Positions 8,738-18,139 are shown, numbered from the stretch's first letter. The stretch is 64,000 nucleotides of DNA from Erythrobacteraceae bacterium WH01K (GCA_027941995.1 CP115967.1:1-64000), one strand, 5' to 3'. Numbers and translations are program-made. Notes: generated by a model from the sequence alone, not told the origin.

Positions 8738-9184
8738 ATGCTTATCGGAGGTTTGGCAAAGGCAACCGGAACGAAGGTGAATACGATAAGGTTTTACGAG
8801 GACATCGGACTGATGCCCGAAGCCGCACGCACGGCAGCGGGCCAGCGAACCTATACGGAGCGGGATGTAGAACGACTGGCGTTCATCCGGCAGGCGCGCA
8901 AACTTGGCTTTTCCATCGAGGAAGCGCGCTCCCTCTTGGAACTAAAGAACACGCCAAATGGAAGCTGCGACAAGGCGGGCGATATTGCGAAACAACACCT
9001 TCTGAGTGTGGAAGATCGCCTTACCCGTCTGGAAGCTCTTCGCGCAGAGCTGGAAAATGTAGTGGTGTCTTGTACCGGCGGCGACGTGTCGGACTGCAAG
9101 ATTATCGAGACACTTTCCCAATCCCGACCAAAATCTGTGTCCGCAAAGCCAAAAAGGCGAAGCCACGCGTTTTCGTCTCTCTGA
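8738..9184 (+). CDS. MerR-family metal-responsive regulator (CadR/PbrR/ZntR-like)
   Basis: Transcriptional activator that senses a metal ion and untwists an overlong promoter. It has 148 aa with an N-terminal winged helix-turn-helix (IGGLAKATG, RFYEDIGL) and a long dimerisation helix. Metal-site cysteines are Cys77 (GSCDKA), Cys112 and Cys120 in the loop CTGGDVSDC. This set matches the Cd/Pb/Zn branch rather than CueR. The gene diverges from the metal operon and almost certainly controls the operator at 8660-8690, and perhaps the near-identical one at 9308-9337. Which metal it senses cannot be decided from sequence. Confidence 0.9.
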   Translation: MLIGGLAKATGTKVNTIRFYEDIGLMPEAARTAAGQRTYTERDVERLAFIRQARKLGFSIEEARSLLELKNTPNGSCDKAGDIAKQHLLSVEDRLTRLEALRAELENVVVSCTGGDVSDCKIIETLSQSRPKSVSAKPKRRSHAFSSL

Positions 9185-9240
9185 GCGGCGCTGCGGTGCA
9201 ATTAGAAACTATGGAGAGCTGACGGATCACCTCGTGATGA

Positions 9241-9777
<537 letters not shown>

Positions 9778-9940
9778 CCGCAGAGAGTTGGAGACGTCGA
9801 ATGCTGGAAATTACCGAAGACAAACCATCGACCGGACTACAAGTCGGAGGAACATCTGAAAGTTTTGACCAAGACCTTTTTGTGGGTCGGTTCACGCCGG
9901 CTGCTGCCAAAGTTTCATGCCGGAGCGGAGGGAGTACCAC

Positions 9941-10579
9941 ATGAGCGGCGAAGGAGAAGTTGAGCTCGACTCAACCGATAAGCGACGTACACTTTGGATC
10001 GTTTTATGGCTCAATGTGGCGATCGCTATAGGTTTTTTCATTGTTGGATATTTTGCTGATTCCAACGGATTGCTTGCAAACGGCTTGGACAATTCGTCCG
10101 ACGCGATAGTCTATCTGTTAAGCCTTCTGGCACTAACCCGTTCTCGAACCTGGAAGCGCGGTGCCGCGCGCTTTTCTGGTATCATGCTCCTCATCTTCGC
10201 TGGCGGCGTCATCGCCGATGCTTTCCGACGCTTTGTGGAAGGCTCCGATCCGGGCGGCGTCATGATGATGGTGATGGCGGCGGTGGCCGGCGTGGTGAAT
10301 CTCGTCTGCCTGCGAATGCTTCAGAACATGAAGAAGAAGGACGTCAATTTACGCGCTGCCACGACCTTTAGCTTCAACGATTTCATCTCTAACGGCGGGA
10401 TCATCATTGCGGGCATCATCGTCATGCTTACCGGCGCGAACTGGCCCGATCTTGTCGTGGGTGTCGCCGTTGCGGGTATCGCGCTTTACGGCGGCATCGA
10501 CATTTTGCGAGATGCGCATAAGGATCGCCATGACGAAGAGGGTACCGAGCACCGCAAGGGCGACGAATTTGGCAGATAA
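9941..10579 (+). CDS. Cation diffusion facilitator family transporter
   Basis: Second CDF-type metal exporter, 212 aa with about six membrane segments. GGAGGGAG six nt before the ATG at 9941 fixes the start and rejects an in-frame ATG 24 nt upstream. CDF-like site motifs are NGLDNSSDAIV and FSFNDFISN; the C-terminus is short, acidic and His-containing (HKDRHDEE, HRKGDE). It is only distantly similar to the CDF gene at 7990-8652. It follows the RND fragment by 163 bp and may once have shared its metal-inducible operon. Confidence 0.85.
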   Translation: MSGEGEVELDSTDKRRTLWIVLWLNVAIAIGFFIVGYFADSNGLLANGLDNSSDAIVYLLSLLALTRSRTWKRGAARFSGIMLLIFAGGVIADAFRRFVEGSDPGGVMMMVMAAVAGVVNLVCLRMLQNMKKKDVNLRAATTFSFNDFISNGGIIIAGIIVMLTGANWPDLVVGVAVAGIALYGGIDILRDAHKDRHDEEGTEHRKGDEFGR

Positions 10580-10812
10580 CCGGCCAAGATGGTTATATTT
10601 GCGACGCGTTTGACATCCGGCTGCGAACCCTTGGTTATCTACATTGCTGATGCAGTCGGAACCCAAGCCTCCGCTATAAGAGGCGACGCCGGACAGAAAT
10701 CTCAGAACGGGATAGCTTCTACGCCCCACAGGTGGCCGACATGCGCGGAACTAACACTCGGAATGCCTCGTTTCCACCATTGAAAGCTCGATTACGAATG
10801 AGGAGATAAGCC

Positions 10813-11256
10813 ATGAAAGCCCAAGATGTAATGACAGCTAACCCCGCATGCTGCAGTCCATCGAGCACCGTGCAAGAGGCAGCTTCATTGATGGTCGATA
10901 ATGATTGCGGCGAAATCCCCGTTGTCGATGATTCCGGTGCGTTGGTGGGCGTGGTGACCGACAGGGACATCGCCTGCCGCTGTGTTGCCAAAGGCAATTC
11001 CTCCGACCAACGCGTTGAGGAGGTGATGACATCATCACCTGTTACTGTCACCGCCGATGCAAGCGTCGACGAATGCTGCACCAAGATGGAAGACAATCAG
11101 GTTCGGCGGCTTCCGGTGGTCGATGACGAGGGCAAATGCTGCGGCATCGTTGCGCAGGCCGATATCGCCAGAAGCGCAGCTGAGAAGGAAACGGGTGACC
11201 TCGTGCGCGAGGTATCCGAAGCTAGTTCGGAGCCAGCTTCGGCGGGATGCTGCTAG
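10813..11256 (+). CDS. Two-CBS-domain protein
   Basis: Small soluble protein of 147 aa made of two CBS domains (about residues 8-60 and 72-128). The repeated signatures are GEIPVVDDSGALVGVVTDRDI and RLPVVDDEGKCCGIV. CBS pairs bind adenosine nucleotides and serve as regulatory modules. The protein is unusually Cys-rich (ANPACCSPS, DECCTKM, GKCCGIV, terminal GCC), which may reflect metal or redox sensitivity. AGGAG lies about 8 nt before the ATG. No partner is evident. Confidence 0.85.
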   Translation: MKAQDVMTANPACCSPSSTVQEAASLMVDNDCGEIPVVDDSGALVGVVTDRDIACRCVAKGNSSDQRVEEVMTSSPVTVTADASVDECCTKMEDNQVRRLPVVDDEGKCCGIVAQADIARSAAEKETGDLVREVSEASSEPASAGCC

Positions 11257-11288
11257 TCGCAAAAGACTATTTATTTTACGCGCTTAAA

Positions 11289-11321
11289 GCGGACGGGGCG
11301 ATCTGATCGGTCCCCGTCCGC
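11289..11321 (+). terminator. Hairpin downstream of CBS-domain gene
   Basis: Stem GCGGACGGGG pairs with CCCCGTCCGC around a 13-nt loop. There is no strong T-tract after it, so terminator function is probable but not certain. Confidence 0.5.
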
Positions 11322-11474
11322 AATCGCTCGTTACTTGCCAATCGCCTCGCCCCCGAATATCTCGGGCCGGTGAAGTTCATTCGTACCTTGACCTTGATCC
11401 TGTCCGTCGTCAGAACATTTGGCGCAGATCGCTGCGTAAATTAGCGGAGTGTGGGCCTCGTTCTGGGGTTGATA

Positions 11475-12454
11475 TTAAGCGGCGAGCCTGCGGTGCTGCA
11501 AGCGCCGATGTTCGATGGTCTGTCGCTTGATCCTTTCGCGCTGTTTGATGATGGCGGGTGCCTTGCCGAGGTAGGTATCGGCGGGTGTCACGTTGTCGAG
11601 GCTCTCGTGGTAGCGGCGGTGATTGTAATGTTCGACGAACGCCTCGATCTCCTGCTCGAGATCGCCGGGCAGGAAGTAGTTTTCGAGAAGGATGCGGTTT
11701 TTCAGGGTCTGGTGCCAACGTTCGATCTTGCCCTGGGTTTGCGGATGGAACGGGGCGCCGCGCACATGGGTCATCTTCTGGGCCTCGATATATTCCGCCA
11801 GCTCGCCCGCGATGTACTGGGACCGTTGTCGCTGAGCAGCCTGGGCTTGTGCAACACGGTGGCGCTGTCGCAGCCCGAAGCCGCAAGAGCGAGGTCCAGC
11901 GAGTCGGTGACGTCGCTGGCGCACATGGTGGAGCACAGGCGCCAGGCGATGATGTAGCGGGAGTAATCGTCGAGCACGGTCGACAGATACATCCAGCCCC
12001 ACCCGATGATTTTGAAGTAGGTAAAATCGGTCTGCCACATCTCGTTCGGGCGTGTGGTCTGCGTGTGGAACGCCTCGGCCGCCTTGATCACGACATAGGC
12101 CGGGCTGGTGATCAGATCGTGGGCCTTGAGCAGGCGGTAGACCGTGGCTTCCGACACGAAGTAGCGCTTCTCGTCGGTGAAGCGCACGGCCAGTTCGCGC
12201 GGTGACAACTCGGTCTGCTCCAGCGCCATCTCGATGATCTGGCCGCGGATATCGTCCTCGATCCGGTTCCATACCCGGCTCGGCGCCGATGGCCGATCCT
12301 CCAGCGCCTCCGGCCCGCCTTCGCGGTAGCGGTCATACCAGCGGTAGAAGGTCCGGCGGGCGATGCCGAGCCCGTCCAGCGTGCGTTTGGCAGGCAGGTG
12401 CGACTGCTCGACGATCCTGATGATCTCGAGCTTCTCGGATGCTGGGTATCTCAT
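11475..12454 (-). pseudogene. IS3-family transposase orfB, frameshifted
   Basis: Catalytic DDE transposase subunit. The first part (12454 to about 11815) holds the HTH region and the first two catalytic aspartates (WQTDFTYFK and LLSDNGPS). The rest, with the third catalytic residue in QTQGKIERWHQTL, continues in another frame to 11475. The break is immediately after SDNGPS, where one base appears to be missing: restoring it would give the expected SDNGPSYIAGELAE. The intact product would be about 326 aa. Either the element is inactive or this is a sequencing error. Confidence 0.85.
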
Positions 12455-12837
12455 GCGTCGTCGTCCCCATCCGCGATCATGCTTTTTTTAAGCAGGCGGT
12501 TCTCGATAGTGAGATCGGCCACGCATTCCTTCAGGTCGCGCGCCTCGCGGCGCAGGCCCTTCACTTCGTCCGTCGTGGCGGCACGGGCGGTGTCGCCCGC
12601 CAAGCGACGCTTGCCGGCTTCCATGAACTCCTTCGACCAGGTGTAATACAGGCTCTGCGCGATACCTTCCCGTCGGCACAGCTCGGCAATGCTGTCATCG
12701 CCGCGCAGGCCATCGAGCACGATCCGGATCTTGTCCTCGGCCGAGAAATGCCGGCGGGTCTGGCGCCGGATGTTCTTCACCACCTGTGCCGCAGGAGCCT
12801 TGGCTGGCGATTTTGCATTGGAGGATTTGGGCTTCAT
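12451..12837 (-). CDS. IS3-family transposase orfA
   Basis: The 128-aa DNA-binding subunit. A helix-turn-helix (RRHFSAEDKIRIV, DSIAELCRREGIAQSLYYTW) is followed by a leucine-zipper-like helix (LRREARDLKECVADLTIEN). It binds the terminal inverted repeats. Its stop overlaps the orfB start in ATGA. Confidence 0.88.
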   Translation of the reverse strand: MKPKSSNAKSPAKAPAAQVVKNIRRQTRRHFSAEDKIRIVLDGLRGDDSIAELCRREGIAQSLYYTWSKEFMEAGKRRLAGDTARAATTDEVKGLRREARDLKECVADLTIENRLLKKSMIADGDDDA

Positions 12838-12923
12838 CTTCGTTCCTTCGTCACTACGACGAAGCCCAAATCCTCCTTAAATCACAACCTCAAATCTGTG
12901 CCATTGGTGCTGACGGCGGACAG

Positions 12924-13770
12924 CGGGGATCGTATCTACGTCAATGGCACGCAAAACGCGGTGTTTGACGCTCGGACCGGTCAGTTACGCTTGCGGATCC
13001 TCAATGGATCGAACGCACGCTTCTACGATTTCTCGCTGTCCGGTGGTCAGACCATGGAGCTCATCGCGAGCGATAGCGGCTTGCTGGATCGCCCGCATGC
13101 GGTCCGCTCGCTCAGGCTCGCACCGGGTGAGCGGCCGCAGATCCTCGTCGATCTTTCCGAAGGGCGCCCACTCAGCCTTGTGGCGACCAGTCCGGACAAT
13201 TCGATGGGCATGATGGGAGGCGACGGCGGCGGTATGATGGGAGGCGGTATGGGCCGACGGCGCGACGATGCCCGGATGGACGAGCCGTTCCGCGCCCTCG
13301 ATATCAGGCCCGCCGGCTCCTCGCCGCGAAGGATTCTTCCGCCGCAGCTTGCCGCGCTCCCAGCACTCAACCCTTCACTTGCAGTGCGAACCCGGCGGTT
13401 CGTGCTCGATATGGGAATGAGGGGCGGCGGGATGTCTATAAATGGTGCCAACATGGACATGAATGTCATCAACCAGCGGGTGCCCGTCGACCAGTGGGAG
13501 ATTTGGGAGATCGCCAATGCCTCGATGATGGCCCATCCCTTTCATATCCATAATGCGCAGTTTCGCGTGATCGATCGCGGCGGCCGCACGCCGCCGCCGC
13601 TGGAAACGGGATTCAAGGATACGGTCGTCGTCAATCCGCGCGAGCAGGTGCGCGTGCTCCTGCGCTTCGCGGAACATAACGATCCGGACCTGCCTTACAT
13701 GTATCACTGCCACATTCTCGAACATGAGGACGCAGGCATGATGGGACAGTTCGTCGTGGTGAAGAGCTAG
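12924..13770 (+). pseudogene. Multicopper oxidase, 5'-truncated at IS end
   Basis: The reading frame enters from the IS and becomes homologous to the multicopper oxidase at 4438-6027 immediately after the IS border (GDRIYVNG versus GDTMLVNG). It covers the second and third cupredoxin domains, with a Met-rich insert (MGMMGGDGGG) and copper boxes HPFHIH and YMYHCHILEHE. The signal peptide and first cupredoxin domain, including HWHG and HSH ligands, are gone. Without them the trinuclear copper site cannot form. It is a paralogue that has diverged from the intact copy, so the region had two oxidases before decay. Confidence 0.85.
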
Positions 13771-13782
13771 AAAGGAGTTCGC

Positions 13783-14066
13783 ATGAGCAAGGAGGACAGC
13801 GTTATTAAGGGCACAGCGAACGATCCGGTCTGCGGTATGCGCGTTACGGTCGAGGGCGCCAAACGGAGGCCCGCCACGAGGGCTCTGAGCATTATTTCTG
13901 TTCATCGCGCTGTCTCGACAAATTCGAGATTGATCCCGAGCTTTATCTCTCACGAGCGCATCTCGACGCGGTGGAGGACTTGCCGACCGGCATGATTTAC
14001 ACCTGCCCGATGCATCCCGAGATACGTTCAACGGAGGGCCATTCGGAGAGGTATTTTATTGAATAG
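13783..14066 (+). pseudogene. Cu/heavy-metal P-type ATPase N-terminal remnant
   Basis: Starts with an ATG after AGGAG and encodes NDPVCGMRV, the start of a YHS metal-binding domain. A frameshift near 13860-13890 then moves the YHS continuation (SEHYFCSSRCLDKFEIDP) into another frame. That frame leads to a heavy-metal-binding motif (MIYTCPMHPEI) and stops at 14066. This order is the N-terminus of CopA/SilP-type copper ATPases. The transport domains are missing altogether. It lies 12 bp after the oxidase fragment, as in a former cop operon. Confidence 0.8.
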
Positions 14067-14426
14067 CGCCCCGATCCACGAACAGCCATAGCAATCGATA
14101 TCGACAATCTCTTCGATACGTCAAACCAACGGGAACGGTTGATGTTTTTTCCGAGCTGTGCCCGGATCAACCGCTAGAGAGTTTCGTGAGCGAAACCGCC
14201 ATCTGAACTTCGGCATCACGTTGAAGCGCAGCTTCGGCAGCGCCAACACCCCCACCAAGCAGTGTACGCCTCGAGCTTCTAACTCCAAGACGGGTCTCCC
14301 TTAAGGGTGTCCGCTTTCGGGCGATTGCGATTAGTTCCCAAATGCCCGGATGGGGGCGCAAAGCCGCCGCTGTGTCTGACCTTAAATAACGGTACGCGAA
14401 TTCAAGCAGTCAAGAGGTAAGCTTGC
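14067..14426. other. Gene-poor junction between metal island and plasmid backbone
   Basis: About 360 bp with no supported gene. It marks the border between decayed metal genes and the recombinase operon. I see no clear transposon end, att duplication or promoter in it. Confidence 0.5.
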
Positions 14427-15560
14427 CTATGAGGTAAAGCGCTTCGCAAGTCGCGCCGCCGCGCCGCTTTGTGTGGCAAGTCTTGCGCCATATCGCATGA
14501 CCGTGGCCGGGTCGCGCCAGCGATAGGCCTGCATGATTGCAGGCAACCCCTCCCCTGCCGCAAAATTGTCCTGCGCCACGCCGACCCTGATCGAATGGGA
14601 CGAGATCTCTTTCAGCAGTTTCTCGAAGCGTGTTTCGCTTATCTCTCCCAACAGACCCTTGGCATATGCATCGCGAATGAGGCGCCGATAGATCAGCGTA
14701 ATCGAATTGGGATGGAGCGCAGCATTGCCCACGCACCGTACGGAACCATCTGCGTGACATTCCACGCGGCGGAACAGGGGGCCTTCGCGAATATCGCCAT
14801 CTTTCTTCCAATCTCGGATGGCCTTCATCGTTGCCGGTGATAGGTAGGCATAGGCGCCCTGACCTTCCGCATCGGTTTTCGAAGAAGGGATGTAGAGCGC
14901 CCCTCCCCCTGCCCCGTCGCCTTCGATATGGTCGACACGGATCGATACCAATTCCGAACGGCGGCACGCGGTATCATAGGCCGTGCGGATCAAGGCAGCA
15001 TCGCGCAACCCTAGCCAGTCACGGCGGCAGGCCTTGATAAGGTGCGCAAGACAGACACCCGAGGCCGGACCATCGAGGTCTGCCACTTCACCCTTGAAGC
15101 GGATGCCCCGAGCCTGGCGTTGTCGGGTCCCGCGAGCACGGCGCATCGCCTTCAGCTCGAGCTTGACCAGAGGCTCCGCTGTTGGATCAGTCAGGCCGCC
15201 CATACGGTATGCCATGCCGATATGAACGAGATAGCGGGCAATCGTTGCCGGGCTCCGCTGTTTCCATTCGCGTTGCAGTTTGACCTCATCACCGTCTGCG
15301 GTTCGACCGAGAACGCGAATCCACGCAGCAACAAGTTCTGGAGTTGCGTTGTCCGGTGCAATGTGTCGCTGGCGGCACCATTCTGCCCAGAGCGTGAGAT
15401 CGGAAACAAACGCGCGCTTCGTGTTGTCGGACCAGGCCCGGACAGCCGCGTCGATCAGCCGAGGATCGAGCGCCGCTGCAGGTCCGGCCAACGCGCGGAC
15501 CTCCGCAACGACCAGTGACTGGCTGTTATCCGATGCCGCCAAGCTGCCCATTGCGCTCAA
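14427..15560 (-). CDS. Tyrosine recombinase/integrase
   Basis: Site-specific recombinase of 377 aa. An N-terminal SAM-like core-binding domain (about 40-145) precedes the catalytic domain. Catalytic residues read as Arg200 (CRRSEL), Lys228 (SSKTD), His322 and Arg325 (HSIRVG), Trp348 in the usual His/Trp position (YRWRDP) and nucleophile Tyr357 (VMRYGAR). Its start overlaps the end of the HEPN gene in ATGA, so the two are translationally coupled. Likely roles are plasmid multimer resolution or integration. A 13-bp perfect inverted repeat at 17042-17072 is a candidate site. Confidence 0.9.
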   Translation of the reverse strand: MSAMGSLAASDNSQSLVVAEVRALAGPAAALDPRLIDAAVRAWSDNTKRAFVSDLTLWAEWCRQRHIAPDNATPELVAAWIRVLGRTADGDEVKLQREWKQRSPATIARYLVHIGMAYRMGGLTDPTAEPLVKLELKAMRRARGTRQRQARGIRFKGEVADLDGPASGVCLAHLIKACRRDWLGLRDAALIRTAYDTACRRSELVSIRVDHIEGDGAGGGALYIPSSKTDAEGQGAYAYLSPATMKAIRDWKKDGDIREGPLFRRVECHADGSVRCVGNAALHPNSITLIYRRLIRDAYAKGLLGEISETRFEKLLKEISSHSIRVGVAQDNFAAGEGLPAIMQAYRWRDPATVMRYGARLATQSGAAARLAKRFTS

Positions 15561-17008
15561 GGTACCATTTCGCCAATCCAGACATAAATCCGTCGGCCCT
15601 CTACGCGCAGGATGAGGAGGTCCTCCACTGTAAGCGGTCGAACATGCGCGACCGGATTTCGTATCGTCGCGAGCCGCGAAAGCGTCTCGCCGATCGACAC
15701 CTTGTTTTTGAAAATCGGCTTGAAGATCTCCTGCCAGTTATCATTGCGTTCGATGATTGCACGATAGTCGCCGAAATCGGCGTAGTCGAACAACTCGCCG
15801 GGTGCCCGTCCCATATCGACATCGACTTGGCGCCGGCGCTCCCATTCCTCGCGCACATTCGAATGAACACGCTGACGGATCCATTTCGGGCCGACAGAAC
15901 GCACCATTGCCGCAGCGATGAAGGCGCGAAGCTTGCGTTCAAGCTGGCGCGCCATAGTGGCGACAACCAGATCGAGTTCGTCTTCATCTGCATCAGGCGG
16001 TGCTTCCACAGTCATTCCGAAAGGCATAAAAATCGAGCCCACCAGAGCCATCGGCAAACTAGAGAGACGCCTGTCGAACCCGCGTGCCAGGCGGAGCCCG
16101 CGCGCGAGCATCGCGTCTTCGGCGACGTCCTCCTCCGGCTTGGACTTGCGGTAGTCACCGAACTCCTCGCGCACCCTTTCGGCCACCCGTGGAGTCCCCG
16201 GAGCCGCGCGCGCCACAAGATCGGTTAGGCCGCGAAAGGCCGCATAACCTTCCAGCGCGAGTTCCGGCCGGTCAGCCCGCACCCAGGGCGTCTCAATCGC
16301 GAGCACCTCGGTTCGTAACCGTTCCGCAAAGTCCACTTGGGCATGTCGGACACCTGCGATCGCCGCGAAGTCGATCTGCGCAACCTCGGCCATGGTCGGT
16401 ACACGCAGTTCAGGAAACAAATCAGGGTAATCGGTTGCCAGACGAGCACGAGACGGCACGATCCCGGCCAGTGCATCAGCTGCTTGCGAGAGCCCGGCAA
16501 GCTGGCGTGCGAAGGCCTCTGTCGTCGTCGACACCCCTTGCAGCCTTTCCATGACCGGAGCCAGTGCATCGCGCTTGGCGAGAATGTCGGCCACGGTGTC
16601 GTCGAGCAACCCGCGCCCCGCCACGAGGGAAGCGAAGGTATCCCCCGCGACCGACCCGCTCGCCATCCGCTCGGCAAGCGAGGCGGAGTGCGCGATCGCT
16701 CCAAGGCGATCAGAGACAAGATCGAACGTGCCGTTCGAGGCCATGAGGCTCAGTTCTTCAGCACGCTGACGCGCGGTGTCAAAGAAAGCCGGGTGCCGGT
16801 CGATCAGATCCTGATAGGTTTTCTGGTGGGCGAGCGCCTGTTCGACAAAATCGGGCTGCCGCGCGATCAATTTCTCATACTGGCTGTGGCCGCGCATTGC
16901 TCGCTCGATCAGTTGCGAAGAGCTGTCTTTGCCTGCGGCGAGCGATGCAAGCGTGCCGCCCTGCAAATCTCGCATGGCCTTAGAAATTGGATCGTCTTCT
17001 TGTCGCAT
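15557..17008 (-). CDS. Swt1-type HEPN domain protein
   Basis: 483-aa soluble protein. The first 250 residues are helical and repetitive with no recognised domain. A central hydrophobic stretch (SLPMALVGSIFMPFG, about 330) is followed by a C-terminal HEPN domain (about 395-470). That domain carries the RNase-type motif RNPVAH, with Arg450 and His455 in the RX4H spacing. HEPN domains often act as RNases in toxins and defence systems; activity here is inferred only from the motif. Coupling to the recombinase gene suggests a shared maintenance or defence function. It diverges from the DUF1612-like gene across a perfect inverted repeat. Confidence 0.72.
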   Translation of the reverse strand: MRQEDDPISKAMRDLQGGTLASLAAGKDSSSQLIERAMRGHSQYEKLIARQPDFVEQALAHQKTYQDLIDRHPAFFDTARQRAEELSLMASNGTFDLVSDRLGAIAHSASLAERMASGSVAGDTFASLVAGRGLLDDTVADILAKRDALAPVMERLQGVSTTTEAFARQLAGLSQAADALAGIVPSRARLATDYPDLFPELRVPTMAEVAQIDFAAIAGVRHAQVDFAERLRTEVLAIETPWVRADRPELALEGYAAFRGLTDLVARAAPGTPRVAERVREEFGDYRKSKPEEDVAEDAMLARGLRLARGFDRRLSSLPMALVGSIFMPFGMTVEAPPDADEDELDLVVATMARQLERKLRAFIAAAMVRSVGPKWIRQRVHSNVREEWERRRQVDVDMGRAPGELFDYADFGDYRAIIERNDNWQEIFKPIFKNKVSIGETLSRLATIRNPVAHVRPLTVEDLLILRVEGRRIYVWIGEMVP

Positions 17009-17041
17009 GCGATCTGTTTACGCGCGACAGCCGCAATTGCA

Positions 17042-17072
17042 TAGTGTTGATAAGCAGGCCTTATCAACACTA
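17042..17072. repeat. Perfect 13-bp inverted repeat between divergent genes
   Basis: Arms TAGTGTTGATAAG and CTTATCAACACTA surround CAGGC. It lies between the HEPN/recombinase operon and the divergent DUF1612-like gene. It could be an operator for both, or a crossover site of the tyrosine recombinase, since reading the arms as 12 bp leaves a 7-bp spacer. Confidence 0.7.
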
Positions 17073-17122
17073 GTCATTCTGCATTGTGGACTCGCGTGTG
17101 CGTTTCAGTCTACTTTCGTGCC

Positions 17123-18139
17123 ATGAGCCGGCCGGCACTTCCCCTCTCCTCGATCGCCTGGACGGCCGGATTGGCGGGCCTGTTCGGCGAAGCTATGGCA
17201 GCTATCGGCAGGCTGGATGCACGGATTTCCGCCAGTCCTGTCGCTCAGCCATGGCGAAATCGGACGGTCTGGAAGGGCTATAGCACGGCGCTGCAACTGC
17301 AGCGATACGAGATCGATGAAATCGACGTATTTTCTCAAGCAACGGGAGTTCCGATAGCCGGGCGCCCCTCCGTTGCCACGGCGGGCCGACCGTTCGATGC
17401 ATTTGGTGAGTGGAAGCATTCTTTTGATCGGGCGACTGTGCGTCACTGGCGCGAGGGCCTGCCCTTCAGCTTCGACCCGCCGGACACCTGGAGCAAGGCC
17501 CCTCCCCTCATCCGTGCGCTGACCTTGCTCGACATCTGGACGCGCCAGGACCCCTCGCCTCGTCCGTGGCTCTGCTTTCCCCAGCTGCTGGCCAGCATGA
17601 ATGTGGTCGCAAGCGCTCTACCTTGCCTCGTCATAGGCGACCTCTCGCTACGGACCCTGCGCGGCCCGCGAGAGCGCCAGCTCAAGCGGCTGCTGAAGGC
17701 GTTGCGCAGCACTGCCGCCGACGGCCTGGAGCGTCTCGATCGGCTTGAGGGCTGGCGCCTGAACTTTGCTGCTGTACTTGCAGAGGAAAGCCGCCCGGGA
17801 CTCTTGCGTGATCTGGGCAAACTTGTCCTTTCGCAGCCGCTGGTGACGGCGCGGCTGATTGCGGACACATTCGAGATTACGCTCTCGGGTGCGGGAAAGC
17901 TGCTTGCGCGTGCTGCCGCACACCGCCTTCTCGTTGAGGTTTCGGGCCGGAACAGCTGGCGTCTTTACGTCACGCCAGATATGGGGATCGCTCTGGGTAT
18001 GGTCTCCCCCCCGCGCGGCCGACCGCCCTCCCCTCCCCGACGAACCGAGGAGCTCGATACGGTGCTGGCGGACTTCGACAAGGAAATGGAAGAGATCGAT
18101 ACGCTTCTGCAGAACGTCCAGAGTTCCCGGCCTAGCTAA
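17123..18139 (+). CDS. DUF1612/RHE_PE00001-like protein
   Basis: 338-aa protein of unknown function. The helical N-terminal half is rich in Trp and Arg; the C-terminal part (about 245-295) looks like a winged helix (LVTARLIADTFEITLSGAGK). A charged tail with a coiled-coil stretch (EELDTVLADFDKEMEEIDTLL) ends the protein. Its layout resembles the DUF1612 proteins of rhizobial plasmids, but the match is by eye. ATG 17123 is chosen over an ATG 39 nt upstream because the conserved-looking protein begins at MSRPALPL; no clear Shine-Dalgarno helps. It is convergent with parB, overlapping by 4 bp. Confidence 0.6.
   Translation: MSRPALPLSSIAWTAGLAGLFGEAMAAIGRLDARISASPVAQPWRNRTVWKGYSTALQLQRYEIDEIDVFSQATGVPIAGRPSVATAGRPFDAFGEWKHSFDRATVRHWREGLPFSFDPPDTWSKAPPLIRALTLLDIWTRQDPSPRPWLCFPQLLASMNVVASALPCLVIGDLSLRTLRGPRERQLKRLLKALRSTAADGLERLDRLEGWRLNFAAVLAEESRPGLLRDLGKLVLSQPLVTARLIADTFEITLSGAGKLLARAAAHRLLVEVSGRNSWRLYVTPDMGIALGMVSPPRGRPPSPPRRTEELDTVLADFDKEMEEIDTLLQNVQSSRPS

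Larger units (their letters stand above)
11401..12922 (-). mobile_element. IS3-family insertion sequence, 1,522 bp
   Basis: Terminal inverted repeats are visible. The left end from 11401 begins TGTCCGTCGTCAG and the right end read inward from 12922 begins TGTCCGCCGTCAG, with 23 of 29 positions matching. Two minus-strand genes with the IS3 orfA/orfB layout fill it, overlapping by ATGA. No 3-4 bp target duplication is seen (left flank GATCC, right flank GCGGG), and the right flank is the middle of a multicopper oxidase gene. A deletion next to the element is therefore likely. Confidence 0.85.

Noticed and set aside
8652-8739. N-terminal extension of the CDF transporter to an ATG at 8739
   Set aside because: The extension would contain the MerR-type promoter and it is not part of the CDF fold.
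12439-12923. Plus-strand frame through the IS fused to the multicopper oxidase
   Set aside because: The IS portion is antisense to orfA; only the part after 12923 is homologous to oxidases.
11393-12930. Target-site duplication for the IS3-family element
   Set aside because: Flanks GATCC and GCGGG do not match, even allowing the element to be one base longer at each end.
14167-14361. 64-codon minus-strand frame in the junction region
   Set aside because: No ribosome site or homology; composition looks non-coding.
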